Below are positions 9,524 through 17,365 of a DNA stretch of 64,000 nt, in pieces. A model generated the notes under the pieces. That model saw nothing but the letters and a program-made list of their open reading frames with translations, did no database searches and was not told the DNA's origin. This DNA comes from Alphaproteobacteria bacterium. GTDB lineage: Bacteria > Pseudomonadota > Alphaproteobacteria > CAAHEQ01 > UBA3637. The number at the start of each line of letters is the position of its first letter. Positions within the stretch are counted from its first letter, which is position 1. Both the position numbers and the translations under genes were made by a program. The stretch covers positions 1 through 64,000 of the forward strand of contig JAFPYS010000012.1 in NCBI GenBank assembly GCA_017412085.1, given 5' to 3'.

Positions 9524-10020
9524 GAAAAAATGAACGCTTCAATACGGCGAGTAACGTCACCCCATGTGTGGTCTATATCATACTCGGGAGCACGCTTTCC
9601 GCCAACCTTGGTATAAAAGGTCATGGCCTTTTCATTCCCTTTCATGGCGTATAAGAAAAACTCTTGGTTTTGGATCTGTTTTTTAAACTCTGCTAACAAC
9701 ATCCGACCAACACCTTTACGCTGAAAGGCAGGATCAACATACAAGCCATAAACTTCATAATCTATCGGGACCAACCCTTCGCCTTTTTTATTTTTACCAC
9801 CATGCAGATAGCCAATCACTTGTCCTTCTTCTTCGGCAATTAAAAAAACATTCGCCACATTTTCGATGGCTTTTTTAAAATTCTCAACGCGTTTTTCCGT
9901 AACCTGCCATTTTGCCAAAAAATCAGCCGGCACTAAATCCTTATATGCCGTTTGCCAACCGATCACATTGATCTCGGCCACATGTTTTGCATCTTCTGTT
10001 TTTGCTTTGCGAATAATCAT
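9520..10020 (-). CDS. GNAT family N-acetyltransferase
   Basis: A 166-residue single-domain acetyltransferase, presumably acetylating a small molecule or a protein N-terminus from acetyl-CoA; substrate unknown. Motif A is clear: GLYVDPAFQRKGVGRMLLAEF near residues 90-110, with the RKGVG pyrophosphate loop. Motif B follows with LYAMKGNEKAMTFYTKVGG. The gene overlaps the lolD stop by ATGA (10017-10020), so it is the last gene of the lolC-lolD unit and translationally coupled, although nothing suggests a role in lipoprotein sorting. Confidence 0.85.
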   Translation of the reverse strand: MIIRKAKTEDAKHVAEINVIGWQTAYKDLVPADFLAKWQVTEKRVENFKKAIENVANVFLIAEEEGQVIGYLHGGKNKKGEGLVPIDYEVYGLYVDPAFQRKGVGRMLLAEFKKQIQNQEFFLYAMKGNEKAMTFYTKVGGKRAPEYDIDHTWGDVTRRIEAFIFS

Positions 10021-10697
10021 TTTTGTTCCACGATTTTACCATCCACCACGGAAATACGGCGATCCATTTTGGCCGCCAATTCTGGGTTATGTGTTGCAAG
10101 CAATGCAGACAATCCTGTTTCGCGCACAATCTTTAAAAACGTATCAAACACTTCGTCCGCCGTTTTGGGATCCAAGTTTCCAGTTGGCTCATCTGCCAAC
10201 AACAAAGCCGGCTTGTTTGCCAACGCACGCGCAATCGCGACACGTTGTTGCTCACCCCCGGACAATTGCCCCGCTCGATGGGTTAAACGATGAGAAAGCC
10301 CCACCGTTTTCAACAATTCTTTAGCTCGTTCTTTGGCTTCTTTTTCTTTCACGCCCGCAATCAGTTGTGGCATCATGACATTTTCCAACGCGTTAAAATC
10401 GGGCAACAACAGATGCGATTGATACACAAAACCCACTGTTTTCTGACGCAATTTCGTACGCCCCACATCCGACATTTTTGTGGCATTTTCTCCACCAATT
10501 TCTATCGTACCGGAGGTTGGCGTATCCAATAAGCCCGCAATATGTAACAATGTGGACTTACCAGAACCACTTGGTCCAACAAGCGCTACAATCTCGCCCT
10601 TGCCAATTTCCAAATTGATGTCTTTCAAGATCTCCAATTTCGTTTCCCCCTTACCAAACGAGCGTGCAATATGTGAAAGTTTTAAAACATTACTCAT
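10017..10697 (-). CDS. lolD: Lipoprotein-releasing ABC transporter ATPase LolD
   Basis: ATPase of the inner-membrane complex that extracts outer-membrane lipoproteins and hands them to LolA. The 226 residues contain Walker A GPSGSGKST near residue 40, the ABC signature LSGGEQQRVAIARAL near 144 and Walker B ALLLADEPTGNLD near 165. The start overlaps the end of the lolC/E permease gene by eight bases. The overlap and size identify it as LolD rather than another MacB-type ATPase. Confidence 0.93.
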   Translation of the reverse strand: MSNVLKLSHIARSFGKGETKLEILKDINLEIGKGEIVALVGPSGSGKSTLLHIAGLLDTPTSGTIEIGGENATKMSDVGRTKLRQKTVGFVYQSHLLLPDFNALENVMMPQLIAGVKEKEAKERAKELLKTVGLSHRLTHRAGQLSGGEQQRVAIARALANKPALLLADEPTGNLDPKTADEVFDTFLKIVRETGLSALLATHNPELAAKMDRRISVVDGKIVEQK

Positions 10698-11934
10698 ATC
10701 TCAACGCCTCCACCGGATCTGTCTTACTTGCTTTCCAACTTGGATACAACGTCGCCAAGAAAGCCAGCGCCAAGCTCATCGCCGCCACCCACATCACTTC
10801 AGGCAGCTCCACCTTCGCGGGCAAATGCGATAAGAAATAAATTTCTGCAGAAAACAGCTCTTTTCCAGACAAGCCTTCTAGCCAAGTTTTAATCGTATCA
10901 ATGTTATAGCTAAATGCCAAACCAAGAATGACCCCGGCCAATGTTCCCACCGCACCGACCGTCAATCCTGCCAACAAAAACACGCGTTGCACGGCCCCGC
11001 GACTCATCCCCATTGTGCGCAGGACGGCAATGTCTTTTCCCTTGTCTTGCACCAACATAATCAACCCAGAAATCATATTGAACGCGGCCACGATAATAAT
11101 CAACGTTAAAATCAAGAACATCACATTACGTTCCACCTCCACCGCATTAAAGAAAGCCTGGTTTGTGTAACGCCAATCATAAACTTGCCCTTTATCTCCT
11201 ACCGCATCAAAAGTTTCCTCCAATGCCGATTCCGCCAACGATAAATCTTTAGCAAACACTTCCAAATGAGACACACTTTCTTTCATCGCAAAAAACTTTT
11301 GCGCTTCCGAAAGCGGCATAAAGACATAGTTGCTATCATATTCGCTCATTCCAGAATCAAATGTACCAATTACCGTATAACTTTTCATTTTTGGCATGGA
11401 TCCGAAAGCCGTCAGATTTGCCTTCGGCGAAATAAAGGTAATTTTATCTCCCGAACGAACACCCAAACGTGCGGCCAAACGCCATCCAACAATCACTGTT
11501 CCTTTGTCAAAATTAACAAGATTGTCGCCTTGATACTTTTCTTTTAAAACTGTGTGTTCCGAAAAATCCTCAGCACGCATACCGCGCACCATTACGCCGG
11601 CTTGTCCTTGGTCGGTGGAAAGCATTGCCTGTCCATCCACAACGGGAATAACCATCGCCACGGATGGTAAAACTTTCACTTTTTCCTTTATTGCATCATA
11701 ATCTTGCAGGCTTGGGCCATAAACAGGATAGACACCCAGGTGACCATTTAAACCTAAAATGCGCCCCATCAATTCGGCCTTAAATCCATTCATCACGCTC
11801 ATCACAATGATCAGCGTTGCCACCCCCAGCATAATACCTAAAAACGAAAAGCCTGCAATAACAGAAACAAACCCCGTCCGCTTGCGGGAGCGTAGGTATC
11901 GAAAGGCCAACATCCGTTCTGTTTTATTAAACAT
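10690..11934 (-). CDS. lolC: Lipoprotein-releasing ABC transporter permease LolC/E
   Basis: Membrane subunit of the Lol exporter, 414 residues. It starts MFNKTERMLAFRYLRSRKR, followed by a first membrane helix (GFSFLGIMLGVATLIIVMSV), a large periplasmic domain of about 200 residues and three C-terminal membrane helices, the FtsX/MacB fold. A single permease gene is usual in alphaproteobacteria, where it serves as both LolC and LolE. Two ATGs lie further upstream in frame, but the family start is at 11934. A promoter with its -10 box only six bases from this ATG (11941-11969) supports this start and predicts a leaderless transcript; no Shine-Dalgarno is present. Confidence 0.92.
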   Translation of the reverse strand: MFNKTERMLAFRYLRSRKRTGFVSVIAGFSFLGIMLGVATLIIVMSVMNGFKAELMGRILGLNGHLGVYPVYGPSLQDYDAIKEKVKVLPSVAMVIPVVDGQAMLSTDQGQAGVMVRGMRAEDFSEHTVLKEKYQGDNLVNFDKGTVIVGWRLAARLGVRSGDKITFISPKANLTAFGSMPKMKSYTVIGTFDSGMSEYDSNYVFMPLSEAQKFFAMKESVSHLEVFAKDLSLAESALEETFDAVGDKGQVYDWRYTNQAFFNAVEVERNVMFLILTLIIIVAAFNMISGLIMLVQDKGKDIAVLRTMGMSRGAVQRVFLLAGLTVGAVGTLAGVILGLAFSYNIDTIKTWLEGLSGKELFSAEIYFLSHLPAKVELPEVMWVAAMSLALAFLATLYPSWKASKTDPVEALRYE

Positions 11935-11940
11935 GTTCAC

Positions 11941-11969
11941 ACTGTACTTCATTTTTGTTTTAAAAGCAA
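11941..11969 (-). promoter_or_regulatory. Leaderless-type promoter for lolC
   Basis: TTGCTT (11964-11969), 17-base spacer, TACAGT (11941-11946), then six bases to the ATG at 11934. Transcription should begin at or within a base of the start codon. Confidence 0.6.
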
Positions 11970-11989
11970 GTACCAAAATATGCCAAACC

Positions 11990-12018
11990 TTGACAAAAGA
12001 AAGAAAGTGTGGTACAAT
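11990..12018 (+). promoter_or_regulatory. Strong promoter of the hairpin-protein cluster (copy 1)
   Basis: TTGACA (11990-11995), 17-base spacer, TACAAT (12013-12018) with TGG before the -10. It shares TTGACAAAA, an 11-base gap and TGGTACAAT with the promoter at 14558. The predicted transcript starts near 12025 and passes through a TTTTGCGCAAAA palindrome before the AAGGAG ribosome site. Confidence 0.85.
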
Positions 12019-12051
12019 ACTGACCTGTTTTGCGCAAAAAAGGAGAACAAC

Positions 12052-12726
12052 ATGAATTTGCTGACAAAATTATTTCATGATCCAGCCCCAATTACCTGGC
12101 ACGATCCAACGGCAAATCGGGACACAGTACAGATGCGTCCACAGCGACCAACAGAGCAAGATCGCTTGGAGGCCCATCAGCTGATTGATCAAGCTTGTGC
12201 CCGCAATCCTGAATGGGCAAAACGCGCTCATTTGATGACGGATATTGCCGCCGAATTAATGCCGTGGATAGATGAAAAAGAGATAAATCCTGTGATGGTT
12301 GGATTACGTCAAGTTTCTACAGACAAATTAGCTAAAATGAACGCAGAATTACAAAACAAAGAAACAACCTATCACCAAAAAGCGCTTATCAAAAAAGTTC
12401 TGTTGGCCCAGGGTTACATGGCACATGCCAAAAAACAAATGAAACGACAATATATTTTACAACCGATTTTGATTGCCGCCATGTATACCTCAATGTGCGT
12501 TGGTATTCATGGCATATTCAAACAAAACGATAGAACCATTAGAATAGGTTTGGCTGCTTTGGCTGCCTGTTATTACATAGACCACAAAGTTTCCAAAAAA
12601 TTCAAGCACGCCATGAAAGATCAAAAAGAATTTGGTGACTCCTTGGCCCGCGATTCGAACCAAATGATCGAGTTTGAAGGTGAACGCATAAAATGGTTTT
12701 CCGCCAAAAATGTAAATTCAAAATAA
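12052..12726 (+). CDS. Unknown membrane-hairpin protein, first of a six-gene cluster
   Basis: Not recognised. From the ATG at 12052 (AGGAGAACAAC upstream; an ATG at 11980 lies before the promoter and is ignored) the product has 224 residues. It has a charged, helical N-terminal region of about 140 residues, then two closely spaced hydrophobic segments (about residues 143-162 and 168-184) separated by a short polar loop KQNDRT, and a basic and polar C-terminal tail. There is no signal peptide, so both termini are probably cytoplasmic. It is 11 bases from the next gene and shares the hairpin design with four of its five neighbours. Confidence 0.75.
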   Translation: MNLLTKLFHDPAPITWHDPTANRDTVQMRPQRPTEQDRLEAHQLIDQACARNPEWAKRAHLMTDIAAELMPWIDEKEINPVMVGLRQVSTDKLAKMNAELQNKETTYHQKALIKKVLLAQGYMAHAKKQMKRQYILQPILIAAMYTSMCVGIHGIFKQNDRTIRIGLAALAACYYIDHKVSKKFKHAMKDQKEFGDSLARDSNQMIEFEGERIKWFSAKNVNSK

Positions 12727-12737
12727 AGGAGTAAAAG

Positions 12738-13835
12738 ATGATATTTTTCTTGCCTGCTATGGCACATGATGAAAACGTCGCCAGCAAAATCGCTGAACAA
12801 CAACATCGCGACATCTTAACAAGACAACGTTTGTCTTATATCCGCCAACGCCAAGCCGCAATTGATGCTCTTTCTGAGGAAGACAAGCAAGCATACGAAC
12901 TTGCAAAGGCTGCCTTAAAGAAATCTTTTTTGGCACTTGTGCGCACAAACACCACTCTTGGAGTTGAGGGAAAAGCCCAAGCACTGGCCGTGCGCGCCTT
13001 AAGTCACATGATGCCAAAAGACGTCATTACAGCTTATCATAAAGACATGCCTATCCATCAAAAAATGTTGTTAATGGCTAACCGACAGTTATTGTGGGAC
13101 CAACAATGCGCTGAAGAACAAGATCCAAAATTTTCAGGGCCAAATCTTGGCTTGCAAGACTTTGAAACCACGTTTAATGCGAAAGAGGCCGTTAAAAAAC
13201 AATTACAAGATTTTCCAGACAGACGCGCCTATGTCGCTGCTTACCAAAAGGTTGATGAAGAAATTCACGATATGGTGCAACCTCCGTACAACAGCACACA
13301 CTACAACTTGGATAAATTACAACGCATGAAGGACGGTTTAGATTCTCTTCCACCAGATCTTTTGGTCAAATGGACAAAGAAGTATGATATCGACGACGTT
13401 GCTTTGATGTGTGATGTGGCAACGTTGGGATTGCAGGCAGATTTTGCCGATCACCTGGCAAAACAACCCATCAAGAAAGCAACGGCCATTATGTTGGCGG
13501 GTGCCGCCGCGACCACTTACGTGGCAACTCAGAATCAGGAAGGCGGTCATCCGGTCAGTATTTCTTTGGCCGCAGTCGCCACCTTATTGGCTTTTTCAAG
13601 TTTTCTTAAACGCATGCACATGAAGGCCTTTACTAAACGTGTTACAAAAAAACGCAACGACCAAGTCCTTCTTTATGGCTTAAGACCCATGGTGGCCGAT
13701 TTACGCGAAAAACCACTTCCCCCTGCAACCACACTCCTTGAGCAAATTGGTCAAGCTTTACGGGAGACCGGCAAAGAAACTCACGCTCTGTGGAACGCTG
13801 TACACAGAAAAGAAACGGGTAATTATCAAAAATAA
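12738..13835 (+). CDS. Unknown membrane-hairpin protein, second gene of the cluster
   Basis: Not recognised. 365 residues, ATG preceded by AAAGGAG. The first 250 residues are hydrophilic and mostly helical (for example ALSEEDKQAYELAKAALKKS). A two-segment hydrophobic hairpin follows at about 257-271 and 282-298 (AIMLAGAAATTYVATQ, then SISLAAVATLLAFSSFL), with a short loop holding QEGGHP. The tail is basic. The N-terminus MIFFLPAMAHD is too short to be a convincing signal peptide. It lies between genes A and C, with gaps of 11 and 9 bases, so it belongs to one operon. Confidence 0.75.
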   Translation: MIFFLPAMAHDENVASKIAEQQHRDILTRQRLSYIRQRQAAIDALSEEDKQAYELAKAALKKSFLALVRTNTTLGVEGKAQALAVRALSHMMPKDVITAYHKDMPIHQKMLLMANRQLLWDQQCAEEQDPKFSGPNLGLQDFETTFNAKEAVKKQLQDFPDRRAYVAAYQKVDEEIHDMVQPPYNSTHYNLDKLQRMKDGLDSLPPDLLVKWTKKYDIDDVALMCDVATLGLQADFADHLAKQPIKKATAIMLAGAAATTYVATQNQEGGHPVSISLAAVATLLAFSSFLKRMHMKAFTKRVTKKRNDQVLLYGLRPMVADLREKPLPPATTLLEQIGQALRETGKETHALWNAVHRKETGNYQK

Positions 13836-13844
13836 GGAGTTAAA

Positions 13845-14264
13845 ATGAAAAACGAACAACCCATTACACCAGAACAAGCCTCTTTGGAGCAAAAACGCCT
13901 GAAAATTTCCGGAGCCGTTTTGCGTGCTCGAGAGGAAAGATTGCAAACCTTATGTGCTCGTTTTCATTTTAATAATGCCGATGTATTGGAAGTAGAATTC
14001 AGTGAATACCAGAGGATGAAACAATCTTTTGAAAAAGCGTATAGCGTAATTTCAACTCTTTCTGTGGAAGAAGCCGATTCTTTGATGCCACGTTTGCAAG
14101 CTCGCCACGATGTGGCGCAACGTTGTTTGGATATTGCTCAACAACGGGAAAAAGAAAAATTGAAAAAATTCAGATTTTTTGCCATAATAGCGCAGGTGTT
14201 TGGTGCGAAAAAACAAACTTCAGCACCCATTGTCCAACCAAGGAAAACAAATGCACGAACCTAA
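13845..14264 (+). CDS. Unknown small protein, third gene of the cluster
   Basis: Not recognised. 139 residues with TAAGGAG before the ATG. It is dominated by charged, probably coiled-coil helices (for example LEQKRLKISGAVLRAREERL and ARHDVAQRCLDIAQQREKEK), with one short hydrophobic stretch near residue 110 (FRFFAIIAQVFG) and a basic tail. It is the only member of the cluster without an obvious two-helix hairpin. Its end overlaps the next start by 14 bases, which points to coupled translation. Confidence 0.7.
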   Translation: MKNEQPITPEQASLEQKRLKISGAVLRAREERLQTLCARFHFNNADVLEVEFSEYQRMKQSFEKAYSVISTLSVEEADSLMPRLQARHDVAQRCLDIAQQREKEKLKKFRFFAIIAQVFGAKKQTSAPIVQPRKTNART

Positions 14265-14550
14265 ACATTTAAATATTCCACCTTACACCCGTCCCGTTTA
14301 TTATCAATATCGGGATGAAGAAAAACGACGCGCAGAGGCCGCTAAACGCGCACCATCGGAATGGAAAAATCTGGCTATTTTTCAAGGATTGGTTGCTCTG
14401 GGTTTCGTGGCTTTAGGCCGTGCTTCTGTGCAAAATGGATGGCCAATTTGTATGTTGATTAGTCTTGGGTCGGCCCCAACTGCTATCGTCAAAAGCACTC
14501 AGGCCTTATCAAATTATCTGGCCTTACGCAAACAACGTATTCAAAAGTAG
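14251..14550 (+). CDS. Unknown small membrane-hairpin protein, fourth gene of the cluster
   Basis: Not recognised. 99 residues from the ATG at 14251 (AAGGA eight bases upstream). An upstream in-frame ATG at 14200 has no ribosome site. A basic, tyrosine- and proline-rich N-terminus is followed by two hydrophobic segments (LAIFQGLVALGFVALG and WPICMLISLGSAPTAIV) joined by RASVQNG, and a short basic tail. This is nearly the minimal form of the hairpin seen in its neighbours. It ends 8 bases before the second promoter of the cluster. Confidence 0.7.
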   Translation: MHEPKHLNIPPYTRPVYYQYRDEEKRRAEAAKRAPSEWKNLAIFQGLVALGFVALGRASVQNGWPICMLISLGSAPTAIVKSTQALSNYLALRKQRIQK

Positions 14551-14557
14551 GCAAAAT

Positions 14558-14586
14558 TTGACAAAACACACTTTTTATGGTACAAT
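14558..14586 (+). promoter_or_regulatory. Strong promoter of the hairpin-protein cluster (copy 2)
   Basis: TTGACA (14558-14563), 17-base spacer, TACAAT (14581-14586), again with TGG before the -10. It matches the promoter at 11990 outside the hexamers too (TTGACAAAA and TGGTACAAT at the same spacing). Confidence 0.85.
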
Positions 14587-14592
14587 GTTCCC

Positions 14593-14610
14593 ATCTTCAT
14601 TTTAGAAGAT
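14593..14610 (+). promoter_or_regulatory. Stem-loop at the predicted 5' end of the second cluster transcript
   Basis: ATCTTC (14593-14598) and GAAGAT (14605-14610) form a perfect 6-bp stem with a 6-base loop. It begins exactly where transcription from the 14558 promoter should start (seven bases after the -10) and ends just before the AAAGGA ribosome site. A 5'-terminal stem of this kind could stabilise the mRNA; that role is inference. Confidence 0.5.
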
Positions 14611-14623
14611 AAGAAAGGAAAAA

Positions 14624-14878
14624 ATGAGTAAGAAAAGTCATTATGACAGAACAAAGAACAGAGTCCGCAAACAAAACAACTATGCCGTATTAATGGCCAT
14701 GTGTGTGATTGCTGGAATCGGTTCTATTGTTATTGGTTCAATGTATAACGATCCAGCAGCTTTTGCCATTGGAACGGCCTCAGCAGGCATTGCCGGGGTT
14801 GGTACTGTTGGAGCCTATAACGGCTATAAATCTTTACACCCAAGTTCTAAACGGGGCGGCAGAACAGACAGACCGTAA
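14624..14878 (+). CDS. Unknown small membrane-hairpin protein, fifth gene of the cluster
   Basis: Not recognised. 84 residues, ATG preceded by AAAGGA. A very basic N-terminus (SKKSHYDRTKNRVRKQ) leads into two hydrophobic segments rich in Gly, Ala and Ile (VLMAMCVIAGIGSIVIGSM and AFAIGTASAGIAGVGTVGA) separated by YNDPA. The tail is short and basic. It has its own promoter and 5' stem-loop. By the positive-inside rule both ends should lie in the cytoplasm. Confidence 0.72.
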   Translation: MSKKSHYDRTKNRVRKQNNYAVLMAMCVIAGIGSIVIGSMYNDPAAFAIGTASAGIAGVGTVGAYNGYKSLHPSSKRGGRTDRP

Positions 14879-14888
14879 GGAGTTTTTT

Positions 14889-15209
14889 ATGCAGAACGAA
14901 AACATGAGCACACCGCAAGATTTACAAGACAAATATGAACGTTACAGAAATATTCAACGTGAAAAAATAAATGATCGTGATAGGATGACCAAACTCGTTT
15001 CCAACACGGCCATGTTGTGTGCCGTTGCTTTATTGGGCTTAGCCGCAACAACACGCGGATCCACTCAAACAAATCTGACAACTGGAGCCGTTGGAATGGT
15101 TGCCATTGCAATAGGCGCCCAAGTTGTGTGCAGAATCGCAAATAAACACACTCGCAACAAATTGCTTCGGGTACGTCAAACATTTTTAATGGACGACGGC
15201 CGTCCTTAA
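14889..15209 (+). CDS. Unknown small membrane-hairpin protein, sixth gene of the cluster
   Basis: Not recognised. 106 residues from the ATG at 14889, with AAGGAG overlapping the previous stop. A charged helical N-terminal half (LQDKYERYRNIQREKINDRD) is followed by two hydrophobic segments (LVSNTAMLCAVALLGLAAT and LTTGAVGMVAIAIGAQVVC) around RGSTQTN, then a basic tail. Its stop overlaps the convergent uvrD stop by four bases, so no terminator separates them. Confidence 0.72.
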   Translation: MQNENMSTPQDLQDKYERYRNIQREKINDRDRMTKLVSNTAMLCAVALLGLAATTRGSTQTNLTTGAVGMVAIAIGAQVVCRIANKHTRNKLLRVRQTFLMDDGRP

Positions 15210-17365
15210 ATCAACTCTAAAAATCTGGCTAAAATCTTTTTAATACCGCCGCGCTCAAACGCGACCTCTATCATTTCACCGTTTTCACGCAAAACAACCC
15301 CTTTACCAAAGGTTTCATGCATAACTTGACGCCCTTTCCATTTGGAAGAGTATGTGTTACTGCTTTGTTGTACTTTTTCGTGCGCCCATGGCATCCGCAC
15401 ATCCGCAAAACTGGCGCCAAAGCCCATGCGATTGTTGCCGCGTTTATCAATATGCTCTTCGGGCAATTCTTCAATAAAGCGACTAGGTAAAGAATTTTGC
15501 CACTGCCCATACACACGCCGATTGCTGACGTACGAAACAAACGCCAACCGCCGTGCACGCGTCAACCCAACATAGGCCAATCGGCGCTCCTCCTCCAAAC
15601 CCGCCTCACCATCTTCATCTATTGCTTTTTGGTGGGGGAACAGACCTTCTTCCCAACCGGTCAAGAAGACCGTATCAAACTCTAATCCTTTGCTAGCATG
15701 CAGCGTCATTACCACCAATTGTTCACCGGTTACCGCCTCGTCATTTTCTGTCAACAAACTCGCATATTCTAAAAATTGTTCTATTGATTCAAAATCGCCG
15801 CTTCCCAACACATTAAATAATTCGTGGATGTTTTCCACACGCCCTTCTGCCTCTGGCGACTTATCCAGCTGCCACATCATTAAATAGCCAGACTCATTCA
15901 TTACCTCTTTACACAGATCTTCTGGCGACAAATTTTTGCTGTGTTCTTGCCATCTTAAAACCTGATCAGCAAATCCCATCAACGTTTTCTTCGGTGCCGG
16001 CTTTAAATCAGCTTTAGCTATCGCTTCAAATAAACTACAATGATTTTGGCTGGCCGCTTCTTGCAAAGAACGCATCACAACCTCGCCAATCCCCCGCCGA
16101 GGCACATTAACAATACGCGCAAAGGCCAAATCATCATTCGGATTCAATACAAGCCGCAAGTACGCCACCGCATCACGAATTTCTTGGCGTTCATAGAACT
16201 TAAAACCCCCGATAATTTTATATGGAATCCCCGCTTTCACAAGCACATCTTCAAATTCACGTGTTTGGAAGCCCGCACGCACCAAAATCGCCATATTCGA
16301 CAATTTAACACCGCGCCGTTGAGCATCTTCCACTTGTTCAATAACTTTTTCCGCTTCCTGCGATCCATTCCAATATCCCTGTACAACAACCAAATTACCC
16401 GCACTGCTGTCTTCATCTGCAACCCGCAAGGTTTTACCCAGACGCCCTGCATTATTCGCAATTAAAGCCGAAGCAGCACCCAAAATATGCGCTGTAGAGC
16501 GATAATTTCTTTCCAACCGAACTATTTTGGCACCTGGAAACACCTTGTCGAAATTTAATATATTATCCACATCCGCTCCACGCCAAGAATAGATGGATTG
16601 GTCATCGTCCCCAACGCAACAAATGTTATTATGCCCACGCGCCAACAACCTCAACAACATATATTGCGCCACATTTGTATCTTGATATTCATCCACTAAA
16701 ATATAATGGAATTGATCTTGATATTCCCTCAAAACATCATTATTGTTTTTGAATAATTCCAACGGCAACAACAACAAATCTCCAAAATCAACAGCATTCA
16801 TTTCGCGTAATTTGTTTTGATAAAGTTTGTAAAAATCAAGCGCCCGTCCTTCACAAAATTCATTTTGCTCTGCGTGTGTTACAGCCTCGGGTGGCAAACC
16901 ACGATCTTTCCAACGCTCAATCACTTCTAACATAGTCTTGGGCGCATATTTTTTCACATCTACCCCATATTGCACCATCAAATTTTTCAACAATCGCTCT
17001 TGATCATCGCTGTCCAGCACTGCAAAGTTTTGTTGCAAACCAACCAAGCCACCATACTTGCGCAAAATCCGAACACCAATTCTGTGAAAAGTACCCAACC
17101 AAACGCCCAACGCCGCTTCCCCAACCATTTTCTCCAAACGTTCACCCATTTCGTGCGCTGCCTTATTTGTGAATGTCACTGCTAAAATCTGCCATGGAAG
17201 AGCTAGTTGCTGAGCCAAAATGTATGCAATTCGTGTTGTCAGAACACGCGTTTTTCCCGTTCCAGCGCCAGAAAGAACTAAAAGCGGCCCTTCGGTCGTC
17301 ATTACAGCTTCTTGTTGCTCCGGATTCAATCCATCCATAAAAAATGGCATCTCATTCATCGGCAT
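15206..17365 (-). CDS. uvrD: UvrD/PcrA-type superfamily 1 DNA helicase
   Basis: ATP-driven 3'-5' DNA helicase of repair and recombination. The 719 residues carry Walker A SGAGTGKT near residue 32, the DEYQDT motif near 227, VGDDDQSIYSWRG, RLERNYRS, the VMTLHASKGLEF motif and the LAYVGLTRAR motif near 600. The C-terminal Tudor-like tail found in PcrA/UvrD is present (HETFGKGVVLRENGEMIEV). The start region has several candidate ATGs within ten codons (MPMNEMPFFMDGLNPEQQ). The first overlaps the tcdA-like gene by 14 bases, consistent with a tcdA-uvrD operon. Confidence 0.93.
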   Translation of the reverse strand: MPMNEMPFFMDGLNPEQQEAVMTTEGPLLVLSGAGTGKTRVLTTRIAYILAQQLALPWQILAVTFTNKAAHEMGERLEKMVGEAALGVWLGTFHRIGVRILRKYGGLVGLQQNFAVLDSDDQERLLKNLMVQYGVDVKKYAPKTMLEVIERWKDRGLPPEAVTHAEQNEFCEGRALDFYKLYQNKLREMNAVDFGDLLLLPLELFKNNNDVLREYQDQFHYILVDEYQDTNVAQYMLLRLLARGHNNICCVGDDDQSIYSWRGADVDNILNFDKVFPGAKIVRLERNYRSTAHILGAASALIANNAGRLGKTLRVADEDSSAGNLVVVQGYWNGSQEAEKVIEQVEDAQRRGVKLSNMAILVRAGFQTREFEDVLVKAGIPYKIIGGFKFYERQEIRDAVAYLRLVLNPNDDLAFARIVNVPRRGIGEVVMRSLQEAASQNHCSLFEAIAKADLKPAPKKTLMGFADQVLRWQEHSKNLSPEDLCKEVMNESGYLMMWQLDKSPEAEGRVENIHELFNVLGSGDFESIEQFLEYASLLTENDEAVTGEQLVVMTLHASKGLEFDTVFLTGWEEGLFPHQKAIDEDGEAGLEEERRLAYVGLTRARRLAFVSYVSNRRVYGQWQNSLPSRFIEELPEEHIDKRGNNRMGFGASFADVRMPWAHEKVQQSSNTYSSKWKGRQVMHETFGKGVVLRENGEMIEVAFERGGIKKILARFLELI

